64,000 nt of DNA, taken from Gymnopus androsaceus JB14 (taxonomy: Eukaryota; Basidiomycota; Agaricomycetes; Agaricales; Omphalotaceae). Under the pieces are notes generated by a model, which saw nothing but the letters and a program-made list of their open reading frames with translations, was not told where the DNA came from and did not search any database. The first letter of the stretch is position 1. Every line of letters starts with the position of its first letter. Location of the stretch: assembly GCA_009733575.1 (NCBI GenBank), contig ML769440.1, positions 1 to 64,000 of the forward strand, read 5' to 3'. A program made the translations under genes and the position numbers. Positions 35,191 to 46,612 of the stretch are shown here, piece after piece.

Positions 35191-35768
35191 AGCCTGGAAT
35201 CCATGGTCTGTGGAATCCATGGACTACAAAATATTGCAGTCTATGGGATCCATGAACTAAAAAATATAGTAGTTTATGGAATCCATGTACTACAAAATAA
35301 TATAGTCTATGGAATCCATGGTCTGTGCATCAGCAAATGGGAAAAAACTTGCGAGCTTTCGGCGCTTGCGGAGGCTTTTCTACTTGCATGCAAGCTCGCA
35401 AGTAAAATTTTGATAACAATTATGGCTCATTCGAAACAAATTGTACTAGTAAATAATAATATCAGTATAAGAGTTATTTGTCTTCTTCATTGAAGCGAGC
35501 AACTGATGTGTATGAAAGAATAAGTGTTTATGCAGGAAAAGATGTGAGCGCATATGGGAAAATCCGACAGTTGCGGAAAAAACGGGTTGACTTGCGAGGT
35601 TGCGGACTTCGGCTTTTTGGGTTGTGCAAGCTTGTACACGGCAAAGCGCTGAAGTTTTCCCCCTTTTCCTGATGTGGAATCCATGGACTACAAAATAATA
35701 TAGTCTATGGAATCCATGAACTACAAAATGTTGTAGTCTATGGAATCCATGGACTACAAGATATTGTA
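35191..35768. repeat. Satellite-like array of TGGAATCCATGGACTACAAA units, interrupted by a MITE
   Basis: Units of ~35-40 bp (tggaatccatggactac plus aaaatattgtagtcta) repeat at 35205-35325 and again at 35675-35765 on the far side of an inserted MITE. Related units lie at 36117-36135, 41225-41370 and 46603-46613, so this array lines the inner side of both arms. Confidence 0.75.
35328..35674. mobile_element. MITE, 347 bp, CATCAG termini
   Basis: It starts CATCAGCAAATGGGAAAAA and ends CCCCCTTTTCCTGATG, an imperfect terminal inverted repeat. It is flanked by TG on both sides and inserted in the satellite unit (the uninterrupted form ccatggtctgtggaatcc occurs at about 35201). The interior is GC-rich (gcgagctttcggcgcttgcg) and has no coding capacity. 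Confidence 0.65.
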
Positions 35769-36116
35769 CATCAGAAAAAACTGTTTTGGGCCTAGGAGGA
35801 TCCAAGGTCACCTAGTCCCTGAGGCATCCCAGTTGGCCCAGGAAAAAGGGCAAAACTTTGGACACCTCAGGTATCCTAGTCATCCTAAGTGTCCTGGGAC
35901 ATCCTGAGACATCCTAGGACCTCCTGGGATGTCCTGAGGGTATCCTGGGGTATGCCCCAGAACATTACAGGATGTCCCAGGACACCTAGGATGACTAGGA
36001 TACCTGAGGTGTCCAAAGTTTTGCCCTTTTTCCTGGGCCAACTAGGATGCCTCAGGTTGCCTAAGAGGCCTAGGAGACCTTGGATCCTCCTGGGCTCAAA
36101 ACAGTTTTTGCTGATG
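35769..36116. mobile_element. Foldback MITE, 348 bp, TA target duplication
   Basis: Almost the whole element is a palindrome. The 5' arm (catcagaaaaaactgttttg...) and 3' arm (...caaaacagtttttgctgatg) pair over about 140 bp on each side of a short loop near 35940. It is flanked by TA on both sides (35767-35768 and 36117-36118) inside the satellite array. It shares CATCAG ends with the elements at 35328 and 60677. Confidence 0.82.
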
Positions 36117-36730
36117 TAGTCTATGGAATCCATGTAGTAGTGTATGAATGAGCTCTCTGTCCCTTTCTGAATATTATTGCTCTGTCCCACTTGGGAAACC
36201 AAGCACATGAGAGAAACCCAATCTAGGGCTCCTTCACTGGTTCCATGGTATATATGTACCTGCAGGTACTTATTCTATATTGATCATATTGAATGGCCTA
36301 ACCTCAAATTTTTTGAACAGACTTTCTTTGAGCTGTCTGATATGGTTGAAAATTTGTATTTTGGATTGTAGAAAATGACCTGTGCAAGCACCAAAATCAT
36401 TAGTGATTTCTATCATCAGATTGAATGGTATCACTTGCTCTTGCTCCCAAATACCTTCATCCTGGGAGATTACTGTCCCATTTCAAGCACTTCATAAGGG
36501 GGTGTGACTGTGACAAATTGTAAAAATATATTTTTTTGTAGCCATAGGGTGTAACCTGTGACACCGAAATTTTTTTGTATAATTTGTGAAGCCCTGAAAT
36601 GCTAAGCGCTGGATTAAAAGCTTAATTGGGTTGAGCACTCAATCAGTTTATTTGTGTATGTTACAATCTAAGTACATTGTGTAATCTAATCAGCAGCAAG
36701 AATTCCGATTTACTCCTTTTCCCATTTACT
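36117..36730. repeat. Left flank of the Ulp1/pogo cassette, with one ~180-bp repeat unit
   Basis: A single unit at about 36300-36490 (tctatcatcagattgaatgg, tatcacttgctcttgctccc) is in the same orientation as the tandem block at 40400-41235 on the other side of the transposase genes. Confidence 0.65.
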
Positions 36731-38604
36731 ATGGCCAAAACCTGGCTAGACCTTTCTAAAAATCAATGAAAGACTCTTAAAAAACTATTCCAATTGCCCA
36801 AGAATGTGTCAATCCTACCTGACACAGATGCTACAGTCCTACAAATGCTCCAACAAGCACTTCCTCCTATCACTCCAATGAAACTTGCTATATCCTACAA
36901 ACAGTTCTTCTCTAATGAAGAACCTGTCGCAATGAATCCACTTTATCTTGACTGAATCCATCACTTTCCCCTTCCTCCTGCAACTGACATTCCAAAGCTT
37001 GAGGCCCTTGCTTGAGATATGGCTGCAAATGGAGCTCAATCCGTAAAATATGCCCACGTAGCTGGCGAGTCGGCCAGATTCCCACTTTGGATAGTTCCAC
37101 TGTGGTCAAAGATCCTCCTATACCATCAGAAACATCAGATCACATGGATAGGCATGAACAAATGGTTGACACAACTTACCCAAAGCAAGCACCATGCTAG
37201 CTTTGACAATGCTGTAAAGTCTACATACATGTAGATGGGAATGGTGCCATGGTCATTGAAGAAGTCAGGTTTTGATGATGCACAGCTGGTTCATGAGCTC
37301 TGGCATCTTCTTGGAGAGAATTGGTTTAGTGGTACTATTGTGGATAATACACTCACAGTTCTATGAGCCAGTATTGAGCAGACTGGAGAAGAGGGGAAGA
37401 AGTTCCTGGTCAAGTCAGTAGACCTCTTGGCTAAGATTATTGAGGCCACCATGGACATTGAACAATACAACAGTTATTCTAAATGGCGCTGGTTGTCAGT
37501 GAACAGGTCTTTCAGCAGGGAAAGGTTCTGCTTACAGTGGTTCACCTAGGGAAGTTGCCAGCCCAGGGAGAAGCTGAAGGGATTGATTATTGGGCTCCAC
37601 TTGTGGTAGATGGAGAACAGTGTCAACTGCTTTATGGTGATTCTCTGCAGGGAGAACATCAGAATGCAGAAATGCCACCTCAGTTGTCAGATGCTTACTC
37701 AAAATGGCAACAAGCACACACTCCATCCATATTCCTACTCGAGCAGCTCCCAGTGACACAACAGAATGATGGGTGCTCATGTGGTCCATTGGCTAGCAAT
37801 GCATTGGATCATTTTGCACTCCCAAACACAATTCCTCTGGTCACATCTAATCAGGTTGCTATTCAAAGAATGGCAATGTTTGAGGGTATCGTTGGACACT
37901 GTCTTCATCTGGTACATCTCAATACCATCAAATTAATAAACAAGATTGCTCACATTTACTGTTAGGTGACTGAAACCCTTTGCAAAATTTTTTTTGGGGA
38001 TGGCTATGACTTCAGTGATTCCGATTCTGATATTATCTGCACCAAAACCATATCCGATGAGATTCAATCAGATGAAAAACAGGAAGACAACACCCTTACT
38101 GATACAGTACTTGACCGGTTTTTTGCTGATCCAGTCTGGATGGAGTTTCAGCGTAACTTTCCCAAATCATCCAATGCTCCTTTGCAATCCTCTTCCAAAA
38201 TCCCTACAGAGGAAGATCACAAACTCAAAACTCCCTCTGAGATAAAAGTCACTTTTAGCAGTGAAACCGCTGATACCTCAAGTGACCAAATCTGTCCCAA
38301 AGTCACATCAGCAATATGGGAAGCCTTGGATAACACCAGCGAGGAGCCATGGAGCATCTTGAACTTCAGGATGAAAGTCCTAAAACCAGAAGAAAAGGCA
38401 AAGCAGGATCAGGAGGAGTGGGAGACACTATAAGAAACAGCTGAGGACAATAGTTGGATCAAGGCCAAAGAGGACCGTCATAAGGCTGAGAAGCAGAAAC
38501 AATGGAAACAAGAGGCAAAGGAGAGGCAGCAGAAGTTGTGTGCTTTGCAAAAGCAGCATGAAATTCAGGCTGGTGAATGCAGTACTGGGGGCACCAAGCG
38601 AAAG
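36731..38604 (+). pseudogene. Decayed Ulp1-like (C48) cysteine peptidase gene of a transposon
   Basis: One long frame from the ATG at 36731 has in-frame stops at 36767, 36953, 37013, 37232 and 37364, then shifts frame near 37480. The following part encodes an Ulp1-type core: VDGEQCQLLYGDSL (catalytic Asp region) and QQNDGCSCGPLASNAL (Gln and Cys). The expected catalytic His-Trp reads Tyr-Trp (DYWAPLVV, codon TAT at 37588). Further in-frame stops are at 37963 and 38431. The 3' part is acidic and then coiled-coil-like (KAEKQKQWKQEAKERQQK), ending at a donor at 38604. SUMO-protease-like genes commonly sit beside transposases in mushroom genomes. This copy cannot make a functional peptidase. Confidence 0.75.
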
Positions 38605-38770
38605 GTATGTATACTCTTTCACTTTTTGAAAGTATCCCTACTGATGATGAGCTATAGAGAATGGAAGTTGAACTTAATTTGGAAGACTCACCATCAAAGC
38701 GGGAATGTCTAGACATAGTGCAACTGTCTCGACCCGCCCGCCAGATCACACAGAAAATCCATGAAAAGTC

Positions 38771-40212
38771 TTGAAAGCGACTTGTGCTGCACACAAGCTA
38801 CCAGAGAACTGGGAAGATCAATGCAAGCAGTCAGTGTTTTGTAAGGCCTATAAGATCAAGGAGTACAATATACCTGCAGAACCGTTCATTAATTCCGACC
38901 AGACCCAGATGCTCTATGCTCCAGGCGACAAGCTTACCTGGGCTGAAACAGGTTCATCCCAGGTATTGGTTCTAGGTGCAGAGGAAAAGCATGCATTTAC
39001 TGTTACAGTTGGCATAACAGCAAGCGGCAGGGCTTTACCCTTTCAGGCAGTCTACATGAGGAGGACGGACCACTCATGTCCTTCAAAGCAGTTGCCATAC
39101 TACCAGGCAGCGTTGGATGTGGGAATTCAATTTGTTTTCTCCGGAACTGATACGTATTGGGCTAATCACGAAACTATGCATCCGTGCATGAACAAAATCC
39201 TTGTTCCATACATTGAGGAGCAAAAACAGAAGTTAAACCTACCCAAAAACCAGAAAACTCTCTGGACCATCAATGTATGGGCTGTCCATTGCTCCAAAGA
39301 ATTCAGATCCTGGATGCACAAAAATCACCCAAATATTATACTTGATTATGTTCCTGGTGGATGTACTGGTGTCGGACAGCCCTGTGATGTTGGTATGCAG
39401 CATCCATTCAAGCTATCTACAAAGCAATCCTATCATGAAGATGTTGTTCAGAATTTCATGAAGCAAATTCAAGATGACAAGAAAGGTACTGGGACACTCA
39501 CAGTTGACAACCACATCCCTACACTGCAAAAGGGAAGTGTATGATGGCTTTACAATGCTTTTAATGCAATTAATGATGAAGAGCTGGTAAAAAAGGTAAG
39601 TCTCAAGAAACATCTATATGCACATAAACTCACCCATCATTCTAGTCATTTGAGCTCTGTAAAGTTCATGATATGGACCTCTCATACCAAATGTTGACAA
39701 ACACTGCTACCCATGAAAAGCTGCGTGAGCTCAAGGAGAATGACCCAAAACTCTGGAACAAACTCACCAAATCCACTGAAATCCTACCATCAACAGATGA
39801 CACTGTTCCCAAAGATGCTATGGAATTGGATGATGTTGGAGTACCTGATGATAACAAAATCCCTGTTCAGATGCTGGTCAACAACATCATCGAGTCTGGG
39901 CCTGCAGCTAAACGAGCTGAAAGGCTAAGACTTGATGGAATTGCTGAGCAGCCAGATCCAGAGGAGGCAGAAATGGAAAGGGAGATGAAAGATGAAGAGG
40001 AGGCCAGGAATATTGCAGAAGGGTCTAAACAAGAGCTCAGCAGGACAAAGAGTGGCCAAGTTCCAAAGGTTAACTCATTGTATAGTTCCAGCTCTTTTTG
40101 GCGTCATGATGGATACAGTTCAGAGGAAGAAGAAGAAGTAGGTGGGAAAGGAAAAGGGAAGAAAAAGGTGTTGAAAAAGGCATTTAGAAGTGGAGGGAAA
40201 CATCGGAATTAG
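38771..40212 (+). pseudogene. Pogo-like DDE transposase (DDE superfamily endonuclease), inactive
   Basis: The sequence shows the basidiomycete pogo-like DDE_1 core: KLPENWEDQCKQS, EPFINSDQTQMLYAPGDK (first Asp), TLWTINVWAVHCSKEFR (position of the second Asp) and VPGGCTGVGQPCDVGMQ (third Asp). The second catalytic position is Asn (AAT at 39272-39274) where relatives carry Asp. An in-frame TGA lies at 39542. After an intron near 39595-39644 the C-terminal part (DLSYQMLTNTATHEKLRELK) runs to a stop at 40210-40212 through an acidic, Lys-rich tail. The true 5' exon is unclear; a frame break precedes 38771. The Ulp1-like gene lies directly upstream in the same orientation. Confidence 0.8.
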
Positions 40213-40400
40213 ATGGAGATGTAGATGGTAGTAGAATGAAATGTTTTTTGATGATTGTGGGGTGCACGGGGGAAAATTTGCCTCCATTCCAAAATTCATC
40301 AAAATTTTGTAACCGGTCCCTGTGACCAAGAACTGACTGTGACTATCCGAAAGATCAAAGACCTCTGTGACATGTGACTTACGGAGTGCTCAAAATGGGA
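40213..40400. other. 3' flank of the transposase gene
   Basis: No coding sequence is seen. The stretch cgaaagatc...gtgacatgtgac leads into the tandem repeats. Confidence 0.3.
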
Positions 40401-41235
40401 CAATAGAGGCTTTTTAACCATCTGAAATGACTGGAAAGTATTTGGATGCATTGAATATCTTAGGGTGTATTAAATGACTAATTTAAGTACTGCCACTGTA
40501 CCAGAATCAGTAGTGATTTTCATCATCAGATTGAATGGTACCATTTACTTTTACTCAAAAATATGTTCATCTTGAGTGAGCAGAGTCCTTTCAGCTATCT
40601 AAAATGACTGGAAATATCTCACAAGCATTGAATATTCTCAGGTATAGGAAATGTCCCATATAAGTACCACCATACTAGAATCAGTAGTGATTTCTATCAT
40701 CAGATTGAATGGTATCACTTACTCCTGCTCCCAAATACATTCATCTTGAGTGAGTAGAGGTGTTTCAACTGTCTGAAATGACAGGAAATTTTTCAGATGC
40801 ATTGAATATTTAGGGTGTGGTAAATGACCCATGTAAGTACTGCCACTGTACTGGAATCAGTAGTGATTTTCATGGTCAGATTGAATGGTACCTTTTATTT
40901 TTACTCCAGATATGTGCATGTTGAGTGAGCAGAGTCCTTTCAAATGTCTAACATGACTGGAAATATTTCATGAGTATTGAATATTCTTGGGTGTAGGAAA
41001 TGACCTGTCTAAGTACCACCGCCATACTGGTATCAATAGTGATTTCCATCATCAGATTGAATGGTATCACCTACTCTTGCTCCTAAATAAATTCATTCTG
41101 GGTGATTAGAAGCTTTTTCAACTGTCTGAAATGACTGGAATTTTTTGGGTGCATTGAATCTTTTAAGATGTAGTAAATGACCCATGGAATCAGTAGTGAT
41201 TTTCATTTTCATATTGAATCGTACCCTCTGCACTA
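40401..41235. repeat. Tandem array of ~4.5 units of ~180 bp
   Basis: Each unit carries gcattgaatat, gtaaatgac, agtactgccac, atcagtagtgatttt, catcagattgaatggta and tctgaaatgactggaa in the same order. Alternate units resemble each other more (tttactttta versus cctactcttgctcc), suggesting a two-unit higher-order repeat. One further unit lies upstream of the cassette near 36300-36490. Confidence 0.8.
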
Positions 41236-41362
41236 CAAACTATAGTAGCACATGGATTCCAAGAACTACCATAGTCCATAGTGCATTGAATCCATGCACC
41301 ACTATACTGTATTTATTAGTCTGTGGAATCCATGTGCTACTTTATTTTGTAGTCCATGGATT
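41236..41362. repeat. Satellite units next to the hAT insertion
   Basis: Ggaatccatg...actac-type units in mixed orientation, related to those at 35191-35768. Confidence 0.6.
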
Positions 41363-41858
41363 CCATATAGTAGGGCTTACCACCGTGACCATGTCTGCAC
41401 AATCCACGGTCACCGTGACACAGTGACAGTACCCGTACCGTCTCTACCTCAATGGAAGAAAATCCCGGTACGGTAGATGGTACGGTTGGGACCGTCTATG
41501 ACCATGCCGTGACATGGCATGACAACCGTGTTCACGGTCGGTTTATCACTGGCACATCTGCCTCATTTTCCGCAAAGGATTTACACACTGTATCCTGTTG
41601 TCTAGTGTCGATTTAATCTATTATATGTATCCAAGCCATTCTGTTGGATCATAGCTCAAACATTGCGCAGTATGAAGTTCAATCTAGGTTTAATGGCGCA
41701 TTTCTAATGCATCGGCGCCCACTGAATGTACTCCTCTCGTTTGCTAGCTACCGCTGATGTTTTAAGGCAATGATGAGGCTCAGTGACAAGTCTCTAATCT
41801 GTCTAGCTCTCCAGTTAGCCTAACAACCTGTACAAACTATTCTACAGACTGTTCTTGG

Positions 41859-44800
41859 ATGGAATCCAACCCTTTCTCGACCCTAACAGCTTGTGCTTCA
41901 TTGCGGCTTGGCAGGGTTCAAATTTGGACTGAGCATGAAGTCTTTGATGATCTTCGATGCCGAAAACTAATCTCTCAAACCTCAACATCTGAACTATCAA
42001 TCACAACATTTGGGCGGAACTCTCAGGTCCTTCAATTTGGGGGTAGTTGGCGACTTGTTAATCTTGGACTGAAATCTTTGTCACATTTACAGCTTCATAT
42101 TCTAAGGCCTGGAGGTAAACTTTAACTCATTCCTGTTCAAAAATAAGACTCATTTTTTTATGTTAGGTGACCCAGGCTCTGAAGTTGAGGAAACAGCTGG
42201 CAGTGGTAGCCATATGTATCCCATAAGATAGGGAGCAGCCAACCTCGGGCAAGATCACGTGCATCAAGCGTGACTGACCAAGTATAGGCAAATTTTTAAT
42301 GAAAATCCTGTAACAATTTGTCCAGGACATGTGTAGAGAATTCGTTCCATGGATTCCTACTTATTAGGATAATGATCATTTGAGTGGTGAAAGTTTGATC
42401 AAAAAGTCAAATTTGGTAGCAAAATTAGACAATTTGCCCCATTTTAATCAATATTTCATACATCTTATGGGAGATACTGCCAAAATCACATGGAAAATTT
42501 CAAAGGTAGTTCCAAGAAAGGATTGGACAAGGTCAAGGAGGCATGTTCACCAAGGAAGAAGAAGAGAAAGCTTGATACAGATGATCTATGTGTAAGTATG
42601 TCGCGTTTAATTAATTCATGGTATTACTTCTAATTGTTTGACATGTATAGGAACACAATGAGTTTCCTTATGGATGACATGGCACATGAGTCCGTGCCCT
42701 AAATGTCTTGTGTCAATGCTTGCTTTGCATAAATAGTACTTACAGTAATTTGACATTTCCCTCTTAATTTCTCTATCAGTTTTTGTTCAGTGCATTCGCG
42801 CTTTTGGATTCTCACATTTCATTGTATTTAGAAGAGATCCATGGAAGGAATAAGGAGGGGAAGGTGCCGTTCATATTCTATTGAATTTTAAAGAGAATTT
42901 GCCTGTATATGGATGTGTGACCATCACAGTGACTTTGTCATGTGATGTTGCCCGAGGTTGGCTGCTCCCTATCTTACTTAATATATGCTGTTCATGCCAT
43001 GATAACTTTTTCCACAGGTCATTCGCGACAAGTTAATGCAGGTGCCAAGATGAAACATGCTCTTCATGAACAGAAACTCGATGATAATGGCAATCCAAAA
43101 CCACCTTAGAGGAGTCAAAAATGTCGTCGGAAGTCACGTCCTGCAGATTCTGTGCAGCTGATTGATGTAGATGGTGATGCCATAGACAGCAATGACAATG
43201 ACAATGATTACACAGACTCTGGAAGCAGTTCATCGAGTTCTAGTGATGAGTTCAGCGAGACGGAAAAGGATGTGACACATGAGGAAGTATGTGTTACGAT
43301 TTTCTGCAACTTTACGGACACTGAATTTATAATAGCTTGCCGATGCTTTACCAACTAAATCCACCTCACAGTATGGGAAGCAAAAGCGTGGTAGCAAGGG
43401 CAAGGCACCAGCAAGAAAGAAAAGCCGTCCAACAACAGAAGAATCAGTACGTTCATTGTGCTTCTGATTAATACAGAAATACTAAGGTGAGATATATTAG
43501 GTGTCTCCTGCTACTGCAGCTACTTCATCGCAGCCACAAGCCCCCACAAAGAAGGCTAAAGCAGTAAGTTGATTCAACAAGTCTATTTCACAGTGGAACT
43601 TATTTCGATTGCTAGAATCCTTGTTCAAATAAGATCTATTTATTCTTTGAAGAAGTCTCGTGTGATGACCAAGGGAACAAAGAGGATGGTGCAAAATATT
43701 ACAAGTGCTGGCATGGTAATCGTGTGACGAAAAAGGTATCCAAGTCAATGAGGGGTAATCTCAAAGGTTCAGTGAATAGTACTTCTGGAATATCATGAAA
43801 CTAACAACACATACAGGTCTTATCGAGTATCTACAGCGATATTTTAAGTCACATTATCAACTATATCAAGTACTACAAGCACGCACTGATAACATTCCTC
43901 CAACCCAGGAGGAAATTGACATTGCAAATGGAAAAAAGCCCATGGATGACATGACAGCTGCAAAATACACAAAAGATATTGCAGATCTCAATGCTATCAA
44001 CAAGAACATTGCAAGCATGTTTTCCCAGCAGAATGCGGTTGGTAATCATTCTCACACACATTTTTTACGCTTGAAATTGAACTTCTACCTATAGGAATTA
44101 TGGAACCAAGCCAAATTTGAGCAGAAGTTGGCACAGCGGATGGTTGCTTGTGATCAACCATTCACTGCTGTCACAGATCCGGAGTTCATTGACCTTCTTC
44201 AATATGTCCATCAACCGGGGAAGACAGCTTTGCAGATTCCTGATGATAAGGGAATGCGGCGCCGCATTATGAAAATGGGTGAAGAGATGGTCGAAAAGTT
44301 GAAAGCACAGTTTGCCGTAAGTTATCACATTGTAAACTTCATTGCTTTCCTTTGTTTAGTTTAATTAACAATGGGAACTAGAAAAATCTATCAGATTTCG
44401 CAGTATCACTGGATATGTGGACATCAAGTAATGGATATGCCTTCATGGCTATTGTTATTCACTATGTCAACAATAAGGGGAGGCTCCGTAAGTCTTGAAT
44501 ATGGCATGCATGTTAATTACTTAACCCCCAGCGGAACAGAGGAAATTCTGATCGACTTCCAGGAGCTCATTGGCAAGCATTCTGGTGAGAATATGGCCAG
44601 TGTTGTTTGGGGTACAATTGAGAAATTTGGCTTGAAAGGCAGGGTAAGTAACATTTCTGATGTGTAAATATTAACAGCTCTATTTACAAGTTATTATCTA
44701 GGTCACAGCATTTATGATGGACAATGCTTCCAATAATGACACTTTAGTTGAGAGCATTGCCTATCATTGTTCTCTGGAGGGAATCAATTTCTCGGAGCAA

Positions 44801-46354
44801 GATTCTCGCATGCAGTGCATGCCTCATACTGTGCACCTTTCTGCTTTAAAGGTTAGTAATATTTTGAGTTGGAGCACTCGAAAAATTCAAAGCTGAAAAT
44901 TCTCAAGCTCCTTGAAGCTATTGGCGTAGTCACACCAAGCGATTCAAAGAAAGCTGCAAAGGAAATGTCCGATGGGACATACCAGGACTCTGTCACAGCA
45001 CCGATTTGCTTGTCAGATGATGACAAAGATAACTTAGTGGACTCTCCTGACACAGATGCTGAGTCGACAGCAATTAAGTATTCCATTCTGAAGGTAATCA
45101 ATTTTATGTTCACTTGTTCATGAGGAAAGAGCTCAGCTATTAAATTTAGCTTTGAAAGATAATTTGACATGTCTGTTCCAGTCCACAATGCCGCAAAGCA
45201 TGGTATACAGAAGCAGAAGCTAGTCCGCCCATTGGGTCTACTGGGCAAACACTCATACTCATTCTTGATGTCAAGACTCGATGGTCCTCCACTCACCAGA
45301 TGATGTGTATGTGTCAATAAATCCCTGTATATTGTACTAATTCCCTTCCAGAACGTGCCTTGGATCATCGCACTGCCATCAATAACTATGTTGCGAAAGC
45401 CAGAGACTTGTGCAAATATGAACTTCTTGATGACGATTGGCAGAATATTCAACAAGTATGCTCATGGCTGACTATATTCCACTCAGCTACAACACAAATG
45501 TCTACCACATCAAAACCTATGCTCTCCACAACATTTGCAATCTTTTGGGGTCTACAGGATGAGCTACGCAAAACTATTAAGGAGCTTCCCCACAATGTTG
45601 ATCCGCTTCTCCGCACAGGCCTTGTTGATGCTTTCATGAAGCTGAGCAAGTACTATGGCAAATTTGATGAGTCTCAATATTATACATGGGCTGCTCGTGG
45701 GTATTTTATTTTATTTGTTTACTCATGGCTCACCACTTAGTTCTCTGTAGTTCTTGATCCCCATTTGTCATATGAAGCGTTGAAGGCAGATTATAAGGAT
45801 GAGCCCAACCTGCTTGCTTCTCTGGAGAATAAGAAGAAGGAATTACATGAACATTACCAGACTAACTATGTTTCAAGGAAAGCAACTTTGATGGCCTCCC
45901 TCGCAGCATTATTGTCCCCTGCAGCTTCCAGTCAATCACCACAGATAATCAACTTCACCTCCCGTTATTCACGTGCAGATATTTTGGCGGAGCTTCGCAA
46001 TGAACTTGAGGAATATCTGCGGATTACAGCGCTCCCTGAAAACTTTGAATCCTGTGATCCATTACAGTGGTGGCATGCTTGTTGCAAGCAGTTCCCAACA
46101 CTATACATATTTGCATTTGACATGCTTTGCATACCTGGCAAGTGCACATAGACTTTATGCATTGAAATGAAACTGACGACTCTGCAGGTTCAGCAGTTGC
46201 AGTAGAGCGAGTATTTTCAGGTGGAAGAGATACAATCTTGTTAAGACGAGCTAGCCTCAAGGCTGATACCATTCATACACTCATGGTGCTCAAGGCTCGT
46301 CTGAGGCTTGCTTGGTCAGAGATTACTGAAGCTCTCAGAGATGATGGAGCATAG
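41859..46354 (+). pseudogene. hAT transposase gene, probably decayed
   Basis: Recognisable exons in order: an N-terminal region (VQIWTEHEVFDDLRCRKL), spliced in phase to LRPGGDPGSEVEETAGSG; a Ser/acidic linker; a BED-type zinc finger piece (KYYKCWHGN...SMRGNLKG); and the RNase-H-like core with VSLDMWTSSNGYAFMAIV (first Asp) and VTAFMMDNASNNDTLVES. The C-terminal dimerisation domain is AVERVFSGGRDTILLRRASL. Stops interrupt it (for example TAG after GNPKPP near 43108, and a TAA created at the exon join near 45355), and I could not join every exon in frame. The first intron of the BED-proximal part hosts a 749-bp MITE. Family members excise and reinsert with 8-bp duplications. Confidence 0.78.
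42226..42974. mobile_element. MITE nested in a hAT intron, 749 bp, TA target duplication
   Basis: The ends are AGATAGGGAGCAGCCAACCT and its reverse complement; the inverted match continues through cgggcaa-atcac for about 35 bp. TA flanks both sides (42224-42225 and 42975-42976). It lies between splice donor GTAGCC (near 42207) and acceptor CCACAG (near 43018), so it was tolerated inside an intron. No transposase is encoded. Confidence 0.82.
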
Positions 46355-46612
46355 ACAGACTTATTCTACATGACTTACAGCATCTAGAGTACAATTAACT
46401 ATTCAAAATTTAATGAAGGGTAACCATCCTACCATCTACGGTACAGTCAATGACAGTTCCCGTTCCGTCTCACTCAATAATGATGTGGAAACCCGGTACA
46501 GTCACGGTTCTACCGTCTAATAAGGCGGCCATGTTTTAGACGGTTGTGACCGTACACGGGTACGGTGGTAAGCCCTACCATATAGTGTGACACCTGTCAC
46601 ACCATGGAATCC

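Larger units (their letters stand above)
41371..46577. mobile_element. hAT transposon, 5,207 bp, with TIRs and 8-bp target duplication
   Basis: The left end is TAGGGCTTACCACCGTGACC. The right end is the inverted GGTACGGTGGTAAGCCCTA, giving 16 perfect terminal bases. The flanks are an exact 8-bp duplication CCATATAG (41363-41370 and 46578-46585), which is diagnostic for the superfamily. Subterminal regions on both sides are dense in ACCGT/ACGGT words. The interior encodes a spliced hAT transposase and contains a nested MITE at 42226-42974. Confidence 0.93.

Noticed and set aside
40401..41235. CRISPR-like array from the regular ~180-bp units
   Set aside because: Units are contiguous diverged tandem repeats without unique spacers, in a eukaryotic transposon island.
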